Shown: positions 42,305 to 50,059 of the stretch, in pieces | Layout: each line of letters starts with the position of its first letter | Numbering within the stretch: position 1 is the stretch's first letter | NCBI RefSeq assembly: GCF_000424265.1 | Contig: NZ_AUJO01000021.1 | Coordinates: 1 to 58,647 of the forward strand | Origin: Butyrivibrio sp. WCD3002 | GTDB taxonomy: Bacteria > Bacillota > Clostridia > Lachnospirales > Lachnospiraceae | Length of the DNA stretch: 58,647 nucleotides | Direction: 5' to 3' | Made by a program: the position numbers and the translations under genes | The notes under the pieces: generated by a model | The model's database searches: none | What the model saw: only the letters and a program-made list of their open reading frames with translations | What the model was told of the DNA's origin: nothing

Positions 42305-44122
42305 ATGAAGAAAAAAGTTAAAGAACCAACCCAAATTTTCGCTAATATAGGAAAGTTTCCGGTACTGCTATTTGGATTATTATTTTTGCTTTCAATGGCA
42401 TTTTTAGTTCTACCTAAGATGGTAGTAAGTGCATCCGGTAGTTATAGTAGCTATATAGATAGCATGGATACAGTAAAGTTTAACGGAATTGATTGGTACA
42501 TTATTGAGGATAATTCAACTGGAGCGGAGCCCACTGTGACACTCTTTTCCAAGGAGATTTATGATTATTCTGCGTTCAACAAGGAAGGCAACAATTTGTA
42601 TAAAGGTTCGACAGTCCAGAAGTATCTTGAAGGATTGACAACTGGATCTGGGGCATTTGCAGACGTGACCGATCTTATAAAACCGACAGATTTAACAGAT
42701 GTAGGAGTTACCGGAGCAAAAATATACTTACTAAGTTATTCAGAGGCAAAAGCAATTACTCAAAAAGAAAAATTGCAGTGTGAAAATTATGGTGTTGGTT
42801 CCGCTTCTAAGATGTGGTGGCTACGCACACCGTATTCAGAAAATAGTTCTGGAGTTTTGACAGTAAAAAGTTATGCTAATGATGTCTATGAAGATTATTT
42901 TGAATACGCATCGCATACATGGGCTTTTCGTCTCGCTTTAAGGGTAGATTTAAATAAGGCAGAGTTTGATACCACAACAAAAACTTTTAAATTATCAAAT
43001 AAGTATAACTTATGGGTAGGTGATACTCAGGTTACGGAAGAAAATAAGAACTCCATCCCCTGCTCTATAGGAACTGCAACATTTGATCCTACAACTAATA
43101 CTCTTACCTTTAATAATGCGAAGATAACAACAGGGTATATTTATAAAGGGTCAGGATCGGCAGGACCACATGCAGGAATATATGCCAAGGATATTTCTCT
43201 TACAATAAAGGGAAAAGTGATGATTGATCCTGCTTATACTAGTGGTCGCACAGATGCTATTCACTTAGATGGAACTGGAACTACCAATACATCGCTCAAG
43301 CTTGATGGTGATATAACAACAAGAATTTATGCAAGAGGAATTGTAACTGAAAAGGCCAATATTGTTGTGAGTGGGGGTAGGCTTGATCTAGAGGTATCGC
43401 AGGCATATTCTGGCGTTCTAAGAGCGGAAAAAGACGCCGAGATAATCTTTGAAAATAATGTAAAAATCTTATCACCAGCTGGAGCTGTTATAAAAAAGAA
43501 CGAAAATCAGCATGTTACAAGTATCTATCCATCAAGTGAATCGGATGCTTCTAATGAAAACACAATAAAAGTAACAAAGGCTATTATTGGAGTTGCAACG
43601 TCTGATTCTACGAAGCCTGACGAAACTAAACCAGATGATACTAAGACACCTACAGTAGCAGATCCTGCTCCTGCTCACAAGGTTGGCGATGTTGTAACTG
43701 ACGGTGGTTTTTCATACGAGATTACTTCTGTTGAAGAAGGTAAGGAGAAAGTTAAGATCCTGAAGGCTGAATCCAACACCGTTTCAAGTGCAAACATCCC
43801 GGAATCAATCACCATTGATAACAAGGTATTCAAGGTTACTGAGATTGCATCCGGAGCTTTCAAGAATAGCAAGAAGCTTAAGAGTGTGACCATTGGAACA
43901 AATGTAGAGAAAATAGGCAGTAAGGCATTTTACAAGTGCAAGAAGCTTAAGAAAGTAAGAGTTAAGACGAAATTACTTACCAAGAAGAGTGTAGGTAGCG
44001 GAGCTTTCAAGGGCATCCATCCTAATGCCAAGGTCAAGGTTCCTAAGAAAAAGTTTAAGGATTATCAGAAGATCTTTAAGGCCAGGGGAGTAAAAGAGAA
44101 GACCCAGACGATTACAAAGTAA
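42305..44122 (+). CDS. Secreted surface protein with DUF6273-like and LRR domains
   Basis: The 605-residue protein starts at ATG 42305 (GGAGAGGAAGG upstream). A long signal or anchor helix (~18-43) is followed by a DUF6273-like region (WYIIEDN, LFSKEIYDY, MWWLRTPYSEN, FRLALRVDL). A second region holds parallel-beta-type segments, then a Pro/Thr/Asp-rich linker (KPDETKPDDTKTP). A C-terminal BspA-type leucine-rich repeat follows (SGAFKNSKKLKSVTIGTNVE) with a Lys-rich tail. It is probably exposed on the cell surface and may bind polymers or host/plant material. The C-terminal module resembles that of the protein at 17440. Confidence 0.8.
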   Translation: MKKKVKEPTQIFANIGKFPVLLFGLLFLLSMAFLVLPKMVVSASGSYSSYIDSMDTVKFNGIDWYIIEDNSTGAEPTVTLFSKEIYDYSAFNKEGNNLYKGSTVQKYLEGLTTGSGAFADVTDLIKPTDLTDVGVTGAKIYLLSYSEAKAITQKEKLQCENYGVGSASKMWWLRTPYSENSSGVLTVKSYANDVYEDYFEYASHTWAFRLALRVDLNKAEFDTTTKTFKLSNKYNLWVGDTQVTEENKNSIPCSIGTATFDPTTNTLTFNNAKITTGYIYKGSGSAGPHAGIYAKDISLTIKGKVMIDPAYTSGRTDAIHLDGTGTTNTSLKLDGDITTRIYARGIVTEKANIVVSGGRLDLEVSQAYSGVLRAEKDAEIIFENNVKILSPAGAVIKKNENQHVTSIYPSSESDASNENTIKVTKAIIGVATSDSTKPDETKPDDTKTPTVADPAPAHKVGDVVTDGGFSYEITSVEEGKEKVKILKAESNTVSSANIPESITIDNKVFKVTEIASGAFKNSKKLKSVTIGTNVEKIGSKAFYKCKKLKKVRVKTKLLTKKSVGSGAFKGIHPNAKVKVPKKKFKDYQKIFKARGVKEKTQTITK

Positions 44123-44161
44123 GTGACGACAATCCCGGGAGTGTGTCAAAATTGATATGAT

Positions 44162-44211
44162 TCCCCTTAAGTAGACAATGGAAATATTCAAAGTCTCTTA
44201 AGGGGATTTTT
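44162..44211 (+). terminator. Terminator of the surface-protein gene
   Basis: TCCCCTTAAG pairs with CTTAAGGGGA across a 25-base loop, followed by TTTTT. Confidence 0.85.
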
Positions 44212-44260
44212 ATATCAGTCATGTGAGAAATAGGTATATAATAATAAGTAATGGTGAAAC

Positions 44261-44290
44261 GGCCGTCAGATTTAGCATAATCTGATGGCC
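44261..44290. other. Hairpin in the intergenic region
   Basis: GGCCgTCAGATT-tagcat-AATCTGAtGGCC, an 11-12 base stem with one G-T position, followed by TTCATT. It may be a second terminator or part of a small transcript. Confidence 0.5.
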
Positions 44291-44390
44291 TTCATTATTT
44301 CCAAAAGAATGGTTCATGATATACTAAATAACGTGAATAAAAGTATTATGATTGAAAGGTCAAAACTAGAAATATCAGGAGCTGATCGGT

Positions 44391-44510
44391 ATGATCCACG
44401 AAAAGATGACTCATGAAAAGATGCAGGAAATCTGCGGTACTTGCGAATGGTATCAAATGAGCGCCTGCGAGAAAAATATCCTTACAGGAAAATATCTGCT
44501 CGGAAACTGA
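44391..44510 (+). CDS. Small Cys-containing ORF, 39 aa
   Basis: CAGGAG lies 12 bases before the ATG. The peptide contains CGTCEWYQMSACEKN, a Cys pattern that could bind metal, and ends LLGN. It lies 18 bases before the next gene. It could be a real microprotein or the start of a truncated gene. Confidence 0.4.
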   Translation: MIHEKMTHEKMQEICGTCEWYQMSACEKNILTGKYLLGN

Positions 44511-44528
44511 ATTAAGTGAGGTATTAAC

Positions 44529-45080
44529 ATGGCTCAGATTAAGTTGGGACAAGCACTGTTGATCGTATGCTGCATATTTTACCTTGTATGGTGGGGAGTG
44601 GCGTTTCATCCTGATCATGGTAACAGCCACACTTCCGGACTTGATGAAATTTTATTGCTTATTACAGCGGGATTTGGACTTGCAGGGCTATACATAAATA
44701 TGATGGGGATAATCAAAACTCCACCGGGAAAAGGGTTTATTTCCGGAATAACTATTATAGCCGCTGGCATTGCTACATATTTGATTCTGCTATATGGAAC
44801 CAGAGTTTTTCTTCACAGGCAGGTGACGTCTGAACTGTTCCTAATAGTAGGATGGTCGATGCTTGAAGTGGCATCAATAAACCGTGCTTTTGCCTGGGAA
44901 TCAATTACGATAGACAAGGCTGTTATTCTTCTCGTATTAACTGCGATAGCTGCAATACTGAGTCTGTTTTTCTATTTGCAGTATTACAGAGTAAAGCCCA
45001 TGACGGGATATCTGTTCGGTATGGTACCGCTTATTACAGAAGCAATTACAATGGGTGTATTTGAATTTTTAACAAAGTAG
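44529..45080 (+). CDS. Uncharacterised five-helix membrane protein
   Basis: The 183-residue protein has about five hydrophobic helices (near 7-26, 40-60, 70-90, 100-116 and 134-150, with a further hydrophobic end). No transport or enzyme motif is visible. GAGG precedes the ATG. Family not recognised. Confidence 0.65.
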   Translation: MAQIKLGQALLIVCCIFYLVWWGVAFHPDHGNSHTSGLDEILLLITAGFGLAGLYINMMGIIKTPPGKGFISGITIIAAGIATYLILLYGTRVFLHRQVTSELFLIVGWSMLEVASINRAFAWESITIDKAVILLVLTAIAAILSLFFYLQYYRVKPMTGYLFGMVPLITEAITMGVFEFLTK

Positions 45081-45145
45081 TCTTTTAGATGTATAAGAAG
45101 CAGCTATTTCGAATACTGTAGAAAACTATAATTTGGAGCAGCCAT

Positions 45146-45343
45146 ATGGAAATGAAATCGAAGTTCTTCAGTGAACTATCAACAAGAGAACTTTATGAAA
45201 TATTGAAAATTCGGGCAGAGATATTTGTCGTGGAACAAAACTGCGTGTATCAGGATATGGATGACAAGGACTATGACAGCCTGCATATATTTTATGAGGA
45301 TGGAGAAAGGGTTGTTGCGAAAGAAATAGAAGATACCCCATAA
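45146..45343 (+). pseudogene. ElaA-type GNAT acetyltransferase, truncated
   Basis: Residues 1-54 match the start of ElaA-like acetyltransferases (FSELSTRELYEILKIRAEIF, VVEQNCVYQDMDDKDYDSLH). After GERVVA the acetyl-CoA-binding part is missing and the frame ends after KEIEDTP. Intact proteins are ~150 residues. The first base block after the break may derive from the gene's own 3' end in another frame. Non-functional as an acetyltransferase. Confidence 0.75.
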
Positions 45344-45388
45344 CCCACCATATGTGATATACTAACGTCTGTAACAAAGAATTCAAAG

Positions 45389-45403
45389 TGCTCGTAACGA
45401 GCA
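45389..45403 (+). promoter_or_regulatory. Hairpin directly upstream of a leader ORF
   Basis: TGCTCG-taa-CGAGCA, a tight 6-base stem ending 3 bases before the AAAGGAGG of the 25-codon ORF. Confidence 0.4.
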
Positions 45404-45418
45404 GAAAGGAGGACAATC

Positions 45419-45496
45419 ATGAAACACATGATGATTATATTTACAACTGAAACTAGAAATGACAGAGGCATGATTGTCCGCCGTCTATATAGCTGA
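45419..45496 (+). CDS. Possible leader peptide upstream of rtcB (25 aa)
   Basis: AAAGGAGG lies 8 bases before the ATG. The peptide starts MKHMMIIFTTETRNDRGMIV and ends RRLYS. A hairpin precedes the binding site and CCTCTgagaattAGAGG follows (about 45545-45561), ahead of the rtcB start. The layout suggests a translated leader that could govern rtcB, but it could also be a gene remnant. Confidence 0.4.
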   Translation: MKHMMIIFTTETRNDRGMIVRRLYS

Positions 45497-45607
45497 TAGT
45501 TCTATCAGTTTACCCATTTTTGACAGGACAATTAAGTGATTAGCCTCTGAGAATTAGAGGTGTCTTTTGTGCGCTTTTTTGCGAGGACACCAATACGGAG
45601 GTTTGTT

Positions 45608-46741
45608 TTGATACAAATAACAGGAAAATATGCAGATGCAAAAATCATGTGCATGGGCGATATTGCTGAAGGAAACGTGAACCGGTACGCAATTGCTCAG
45701 GTTCAGATGATAGCAGACACTGAGGCAGCAACCGGCAGTAAAATCTGCGTTATGCCGGACGTTCATCCGGGAAAGGTAGGTCCCATAGGTCTTACCATGA
45801 CAGTAAAAGATGCTGTACTTCCTGCACTTATTGGCATTGATATCGGATGCGGAATGAGCATGGCAGCGATTGGAAAAGTAAGAAAGGATTTCCAAAAGCT
45901 TGATACCGTGATCAGAGATAACATCCCGGTTGGATTCAAGAGCAGAAGCGTAGTACACAGGGATGCCTGCGAGTTTGATCCGGGCTGGCTTCGCTGTGCA
46001 AAACACATCAGACAGGACAAGGCAATGCTTAGCCTGGGAACTCTGGGCGGAGGAAATCACTTCATTGAGATTGATACGGACGATGATGGCGAAGGATATT
46101 TGATCATTCACAGCGGGAGCCGCCATCTTGGCAAGGAAGTGGCTGAATACTACATAGAAAAAGGCCACAATTATCTTAAGAAACAGGGAATAGAAGTTCC
46201 TTATGAAATGACCTTCCTCACAGGTGAACTTTTAGCGGATTATCTTCATGATATTCAGTTTGTTCAGGAGTACGCCGCCTTGAACCGTCAGATCATGATT
46301 AAGGAAATCTTCAAGGGCATGAAGTGGAAGATAAAAGATCAGCAGAGCTGTATCCACAACTATATCGAGGAAACCGAAAACGGAGCAATTTTAAGGAAAG
46401 GTGCTATCTCAGCTAAGAAAGACGAGGATGTAATCATACCCATCAATATGAGGGATGGCGTGATCCTTGGAAAAGGAAAGGGAAACGCAGAGTGGAACTA
46501 TTCTGCACCACACGGCGCAGGCAGATTATCTACAAGAGAACAGGCAATGAATTCACATACAGTTTCCGAATTCAAGGCATCCATGAAAGGTATTTACTCT
46601 AGTTGCATCAGCAAGGATACACTTGATGAAGCACCCTTCGCTTACAGGGACATTGATTACATAAGGCAGGCTGTTGAGGATACCGTTGAAATCACAAAGA
46701 TCCTTAAGCCTATTTACAACTACAAAGGCGGGAATGCTTAG
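45608..46741 (+). CDS. rtcB: RtcB family RNA ligase
   Basis: The 377-residue protein is a compact RtcB: VMPDVHPGKVGPIG with metal ligands, IGIDIGCGMSMA with the metal Cys, LGTLGGGNHFIEI with the His/Asn site, IHSGSRHLGKEVAEYY, and SAPHGAGRLSTRE near the guanylylated His region. RtcB joins RNA 2',3'-cyclic phosphate or 3'-phosphate ends to 5'-OH ends. The TTG start at 45608 is chosen because GGAGG lies 6 bases before it and homologues start MIxITGKYADAK; no ATG fits. It is shorter than E. coli RtcB (408). Confidence 0.88.
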   Translation: MIQITGKYADAKIMCMGDIAEGNVNRYAIAQVQMIADTEAATGSKICVMPDVHPGKVGPIGLTMTVKDAVLPALIGIDIGCGMSMAAIGKVRKDFQKLDTVIRDNIPVGFKSRSVVHRDACEFDPGWLRCAKHIRQDKAMLSLGTLGGGNHFIEIDTDDDGEGYLIIHSGSRHLGKEVAEYYIEKGHNYLKKQGIEVPYEMTFLTGELLADYLHDIQFVQEYAALNRQIMIKEIFKGMKWKIKDQQSCIHNYIEETENGAILRKGAISAKKDEDVIIPINMRDGVILGKGKGNAEWNYSAPHGAGRLSTREQAMNSHTVSEFKASMKGIYSSCISKDTLDEAPFAYRDIDYIRQAVEDTVEITKILKPIYNYKGGNA

Positions 46742-46752
46742 GGAGGAGGTAA

Positions 46753-46845
46753 TTAGAAAATCTTCTAAGAGAACATCAAAATTTACACTATCCCGGGTCG
46801 GATAATGAGAAGAAATATGCTGATTTAAAAGCTATGATTGATTAA
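46753..46845 (+). pseudogene. Short 3' gene remnant after rtcB
   Basis: An open frame with no start codon reads LENLLREHQNLHYPGSDNEK and KKYADLKAMID to a TAA. It has protein-like composition. It is probably the tail of a deleted gene. Family not recognised. Confidence 0.35.
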
Positions 46846-46888
46846 GTAAACTCACATAATTCAGACATTCAGAATAAGGAGAGAAGGT

Positions 46889-47089
46889 ATGGCTAAGAAA
46901 ATTGTTGTTGTAAATGCAGGACCAAGGGCAGGATTCAATACAGATACACTTTTAAAGGAAGCAGCCAAGGGATGTGAGGACGCCGGGGCTGAGGTTGTTA
47001 GATATGACCTCTTTAAACTTGAACGCTACACCGGCTGCATTTCATGCTTTGGATGCAAAAAGGAGCAGAATAAAGGTCACTGTATCTAA
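46889..47089 (+). pseudogene. NADPH-dependent FMN reductase, 3'-truncated
   Basis: The 66 residues match the first third of flavodoxin-fold multimeric iron-sulfur/FMN reductases (IVVVNAGPRAGFNTDTLLKE, YTGCISCFGCKKEQNKGHC). Intact members continue for another 110-130 residues with the isoalloxazine-binding SPxYxGxxT loop, which is missing. AAGGAG precedes the ATG. The sequence after the stop is AT-rich and non-coding. Confidence 0.78.
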
Positions 47090-47144
47090 GATATAAATAT
47101 ACATAGAAATTATATATCTTTTTGTAAGCGACTGAGCGAGGCAG

Positions 47145-47338
47145 GTATATAAGGATAGAAATATGATGCACTTTTATATACTTTTTTCTGTGCTTTATAG
47201 TACCAGGGGTGAGTGTTACAGGAAATGCTTATCGAAAAAGTATATAAGTCAAATTATCATTTTCAATTTATATACCGAGCGGAGAAGTTACGGGAGAAAT
47301 AGGTATATAAATTTGACGTAAGAGCTTTTCTTATATAT
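47145..47338. repeat. Three GTATATAA...TTATATAC inverted-repeat units
   Basis: GTATATAA and TTATATAC flank about 20 bases at 47145-47181 and 47240-47275. A third unit at 47303-47338 ends in TTATATAT. The pieces before units 2 and 3 also share GAG-GTTAC-GG-GAAAT. The region 47090-47430 has no gene. It could be a regulator array, a hairpin-forming transcript or a degenerate small mobile repeat. Confidence 0.6.
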
Positions 47339-47430
47339 GTTGTGCAAAAAGGCGCGTTATAAATATTTAGGAACACTTTTGTAAAAAGAGAGTATTTTTA
47401 TATTATGTACTACTGTGAGGAGTATGACTA

Positions 47431-47904
47431 ATGAGCAATGTTATTTTTGACATGGCCGGTAAAGATGACATATCTGAGTTGGTTCGTTTGAGAATTGCAT
47501 ATATGATAGACGATTTCGGAACTATCAGTGAATATGAACGGCAATGTATGGAGGAACAACTTCCGGGATATTTTGACAGAAGACTTGGAAAAGAACTGAT
47601 CGCATTTGTTGCAAGGGCAGAAGGACGGTTGGTGGCAGCGGCATATCTGCTGATCATTGAGAAGCCGGCGAACCTGTTTTTACCCAATGGACTTGATGGA
47701 GAAGTGCTCAGTGTATATACAGAGAGTGAATACCGTGGAAAGGGCATCTGCACACAGCTGATGAAAAACATGATAGAGTTTGCGAAAGAAAACAAATTAT
47801 GCCGAATAGATTTAATGGCAACAGATGAAGGCTATCCGATCTATAAAAAGGTCGGCTTTGAAGACAGGACTCAGAAATACATAGATATGCGTTTGAAGTT
47901 GTAA
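47431..47904 (+). CDS. GNAT family N-acetyltransferase
   Basis: The 157-residue protein has VLSVYTESEYRGKGICTQLM, the acetyl-CoA loop (~88-107), and DLMATDEGYPIYKKVGFEDR at the end. It is complete. GAGGAG precedes the ATG. Acceptor unknown. Confidence 0.87.
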   Translation: MSNVIFDMAGKDDISELVRLRIAYMIDDFGTISEYERQCMEEQLPGYFDRRLGKELIAFVARAEGRLVAAAYLLIIEKPANLFLPNGLDGEVLSVYTESEYRGKGICTQLMKNMIEFAKENKLCRIDLMATDEGYPIYKKVGFEDRTQKYIDMRLKL

Positions 47905-48079
47905 GTGATGGCGCTTTATCTTTGAATATTACGTTCTAAAGTATTAATGTGCATAATGCAAAAGCAGTGATAAACAGATCTTTATCTGTGTGCGGATCAG
48001 GTCTGTCTTTGGTTGTACGATAGTATATATTTACATAAGCCATGGCTTAAAGGACTGTCAATCGAGGAGGATGCGGTAT

Positions 48080-48184
48080 TTGAATATTCTTTTATTCCTT
48101 GCAAAAGGCTTTGAAACTATGGAAGCCAGTGTTTTTGTTGATGTTATGATGCTGGAGAAGGCTGATGATAATTCAGGATATTGA
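48080..48184 (+). pseudogene. DJ-1/PfpI family remnant
   Basis: A TTG start with GAGGAGG upstream opens NILLFLAKGFETMEASVFVD, the characteristic N-terminus of DJ-1/ThiJ-type proteins (catalytic-site Glu in GFETME). After FVDVM the frame continues for only a dozen non-matching residues, so about 150 residues including the nucleophile Cys are lost. The remnant overlaps the start of the methyltransferase gene. Confidence 0.72.
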
Positions 48185-48953
48185 TAAAGGAATGCCATTT
48201 GACTGGGGCAAAACATCAGAAGATTATGCCAAGTACAGGGACATTTATCCGCAGGAGTTTTATGAGTACATTTTGCAGCTGGGTTTGTGTAAGGACGGAC
48301 AGAGGATACTTGATATAGGAACCGGCACAGGTGTACTTCCGAGGAACATGTATAAGTATGGCGCGAAGTGGACGGGAACTGATATTGCCGATAATCAGAT
48401 CAGGCAGGCAAAAGAACTTTCTGAGGAAGCCGGGATGAAGATCGATTTCTTTACATCCAGGGCAGAAGAAGTTTCTTTTCCTGATAATACATTTGATGTG
48501 ATAACGGCATGCCAGTGCATATGGTACTTTGACCATGATATTACGGCGCCAAACTTTGCAAGAATGCTTAAATCGAAAGGCAAATTTCTGATTCTTTACA
48601 TGGGGTGGCTTCCATATGAAGATCCGATAGCAGGTAAAAGTGAAGAGATCATTTTAAAGCATAATCCAAACTGGACAGCTTATGGTGATACAGTTCATCC
48701 TGTCTGGGTGCCGGAGCAGTACTTGAGGTATTTTGATTTATTATCGCAAGAGCAATTCAGAGTTGACATTCCGTTCACAAAAGAGGGATGGCATGGAAGA
48801 ATGCGGGCCTGCAGAGGCGTAGGGGCATCAATGTCACCAAAGCAGCTGGATGCATGGAATAAAGATCACATGGAGATGCTACAAAAAGAGGCTTCTGAGA
48901 ACTTTATGGTAAAACACTACATATCAATTGCTGAACTGCAAGTGAAGAAATAA
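48165..48953 (+). CDS. Class I SAM-dependent methyltransferase
   Basis: The 262-residue protein has the FDWGKTSEDYAKYRDIYP start typical of one Methyltransf_11 family in Firmicutes, the SAM loop ILDIGTGTGVLPRNM (~49-63), GTDIADNQI and FDVITACQCIWYFDH. It is complete. GGAGAAGG lies 7 bases before the ATG at 48165, within the DJ-1 remnant. Substrate unknown. Confidence 0.88.
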   Translation: MIIQDIDKGMPFDWGKTSEDYAKYRDIYPQEFYEYILQLGLCKDGQRILDIGTGTGVLPRNMYKYGAKWTGTDIADNQIRQAKELSEEAGMKIDFFTSRAEEVSFPDNTFDVITACQCIWYFDHDITAPNFARMLKSKGKFLILYMGWLPYEDPIAGKSEEIILKHNPNWTAYGDTVHPVWVPEQYLRYFDLLSQEQFRVDIPFTKEGWHGRMRACRGVGASMSPKQLDAWNKDHMEMLQKEASENFMVKHYISIAELQVKK

Positions 48954-48991
48954 GGAATAATGATAAAACTTACAGATTACAGAATAAAGCC

Positions 48992-49147
48992 ATGATAGTA
49001 ATAAAAACTTCTATTTTTCCGGCATCAAAGGAAGAAGTGTTTAACAAACTGCAGAAGCTGAAACTATTACAGTATATAGCCTGGCCATATGCAACATTTA
49101 CGCCGGTGGGTGAAAAGATATCTACTCCTATGGCGGAGCTTACTTAA
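48992..49147 (+). pseudogene. SRPBCC-family protein, N-terminal fragment
   Basis: The 51-residue frame begins MIVIKTSIFPASKEEVFNKL and continues QYIAWPYATFTPVG, matching the start of a ~150-residue START/SRPBCC-type protein. The remaining ~100 residues are missing. No clear binding site is present. It ends 30 bases from the end of a truncated XRE gene on the other strand, so one deletion may have joined the two. Confidence 0.6.
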
Positions 49148-49176
49148 TGCATTGGTTGAATATGCCGCCATCATTA

Positions 49177-49362
49177 TTACAGATACAAATACCAAAGTCT
49201 TGCTATACAATGCAATACTTCCAAATCGGGTATATTGCTTCCGGTCTCCCAACGCGATACTGTTCTGCCGGATACATTAAGTACCTCTGCGAATTGTTCT
49301 TGGGTTATCCCTTTTTCTTTTCGAAGTTCCTTCAAAAATGCCCCTATTTTTTCCTGATCCAT
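49177..49362 (-). pseudogene. XRE-family regulator, truncated and frameshifted
   Basis: Residues 1-46 are a complete helix-turn-helix (FLKELRKEKGITQEQFAEVL, NVSGRTVSRWETGSNIPDLE). The frame then breaks. In the adjacent frame a hydrophobic stretch (LVFVSVIMMAAYS) follows, which suggests an original HTH plus membrane-helix protein. GGAGG lies upstream of the ATG. The DNA-binding part might still be made, without its sensor. Confidence 0.65.
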
Positions 49363-49408
49363 ACCAGTTATGTATCCTCCTTTCAACGCTCATCACAATA
49401 TCTAGTGG

Positions 49409-49457
49409 TTGCAAAACAGAACATATATTCGTATAATTACAAATAGAACAGCTGTTC
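49409..49457 (+). promoter_or_regulatory. Promoter with two LexA boxes, copy 2
   Basis: TTGCAA (49409-49414), a 17-base spacer and TATAAT (49432-49437). GAACATATATTC (49419-49430) lies in the spacer and the perfect GAACAGCTGTTC (49446-49457) lies downstream. The centre of the second box differs from copy 1 but its palindrome is kept. Confidence 0.85.
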
Positions 49458-49460
49458 GCT

Positions 49461-49517
49461 ATGCATGCTTTTTTCATTGATTCAGGGGCAAGCCGGTGCG
49501 CACAGGGTGTGCCTTAG
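49461..49517 (+). CDS. Micro-ORF of the SOS leader, copy 2 (18 aa)
   Basis: ATG lies 3 bases after the LexA box. The peptide is MHAFFIDSGASRCAQGVP. A one-base difference from copy 1 shifts the frame after ten residues. No binding site precedes it. Confidence 0.35.
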   Translation: MHAFFIDSGASRCAQGVP

Positions 49518-49546
49518 TTTCAGAATGGCAGGAGGTATGGACAGAT

Positions 49547-49933
49547 ATGATATTTGCGGTAGATTTCGATGGGACCATCTCTCTGGGCGACTGGCCTTCG
49601 GTTGGTCCTGCCAATATAGAATTGATAGATTTTTTGATAGAAAAGCAGAAGCAGGGGGATAAACTGATTCTCTGGACATGCAGAGCAGGAGAACCTCTTG
49701 AAAAAGCCATAGAGTTTTGCCGGGATAACGGACTATATTTTGATGCTGTAAATGACAACTTACCGGAGACCATAGAGAAGTATGGCTCCAATTCAAGGAA
49801 GATCACCTGCGATGTCTATATTGATGACAGGGCATGCAATGCCGACGAATATGAAAAGAGTACAACTCTTGATTTGGACAGGATAGAAATGGAGCTTTTA
49901 CGCTACGCTGATATGGTGGCGATGGCAGGATGA
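49547..49933 (+). CDS. HAD-like hydrolase domain protein
   Basis: The 128-residue protein has the HAD nucleophile motif VDFDGT (residues 5-10), LILWTCRAGE as motif II with the Thr, and VYIDDRACN as motif IV. It lacks a cap domain. It resembles small HAD proteins often found in phage and plasmid regions. The ATG at 49547 has AGGAGG 10 bases upstream. It lies behind SOS leader copy 2 and is probably LexA-controlled. Substrate unknown. Confidence 0.78.
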   Translation: MIFAVDFDGTISLGDWPSVGPANIELIDFLIEKQKQGDKLILWTCRAGEPLEKAIEFCRDNGLYFDAVNDNLPETIEKYGSNSRKITCDVYIDDRACNADEYEKSTTLDLDRIEMELLRYADMVAMAG

Positions 49934-50059
49934 TAGAAAAAGTGGATGATGGGCTATAAGGTTGCATTTCGGGAAATGTTCTACGAGCTGTTAGTTAGAT
50001 AATATTGCAAGAATGCATCCATGGATATACAATGTATATACACAAAGGAGGTATATATT

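Larger units (their letters stand above)
49395..49532 (+). repeat. Duplicated SOS leader, copy 2
   Basis: Second copy of the leader at 30358-30500, with the same orientation, promoter, two LexA boxes and micro-ORF start. It stands in front of a HAD-like gene rather than the gene found downstream of copy 1. Confidence 0.85.

Noticed and set aside
47145..47338. CRISPR-like or telomere-like array
   Set aside because: Only three units with uneven spacing and imperfect arms.
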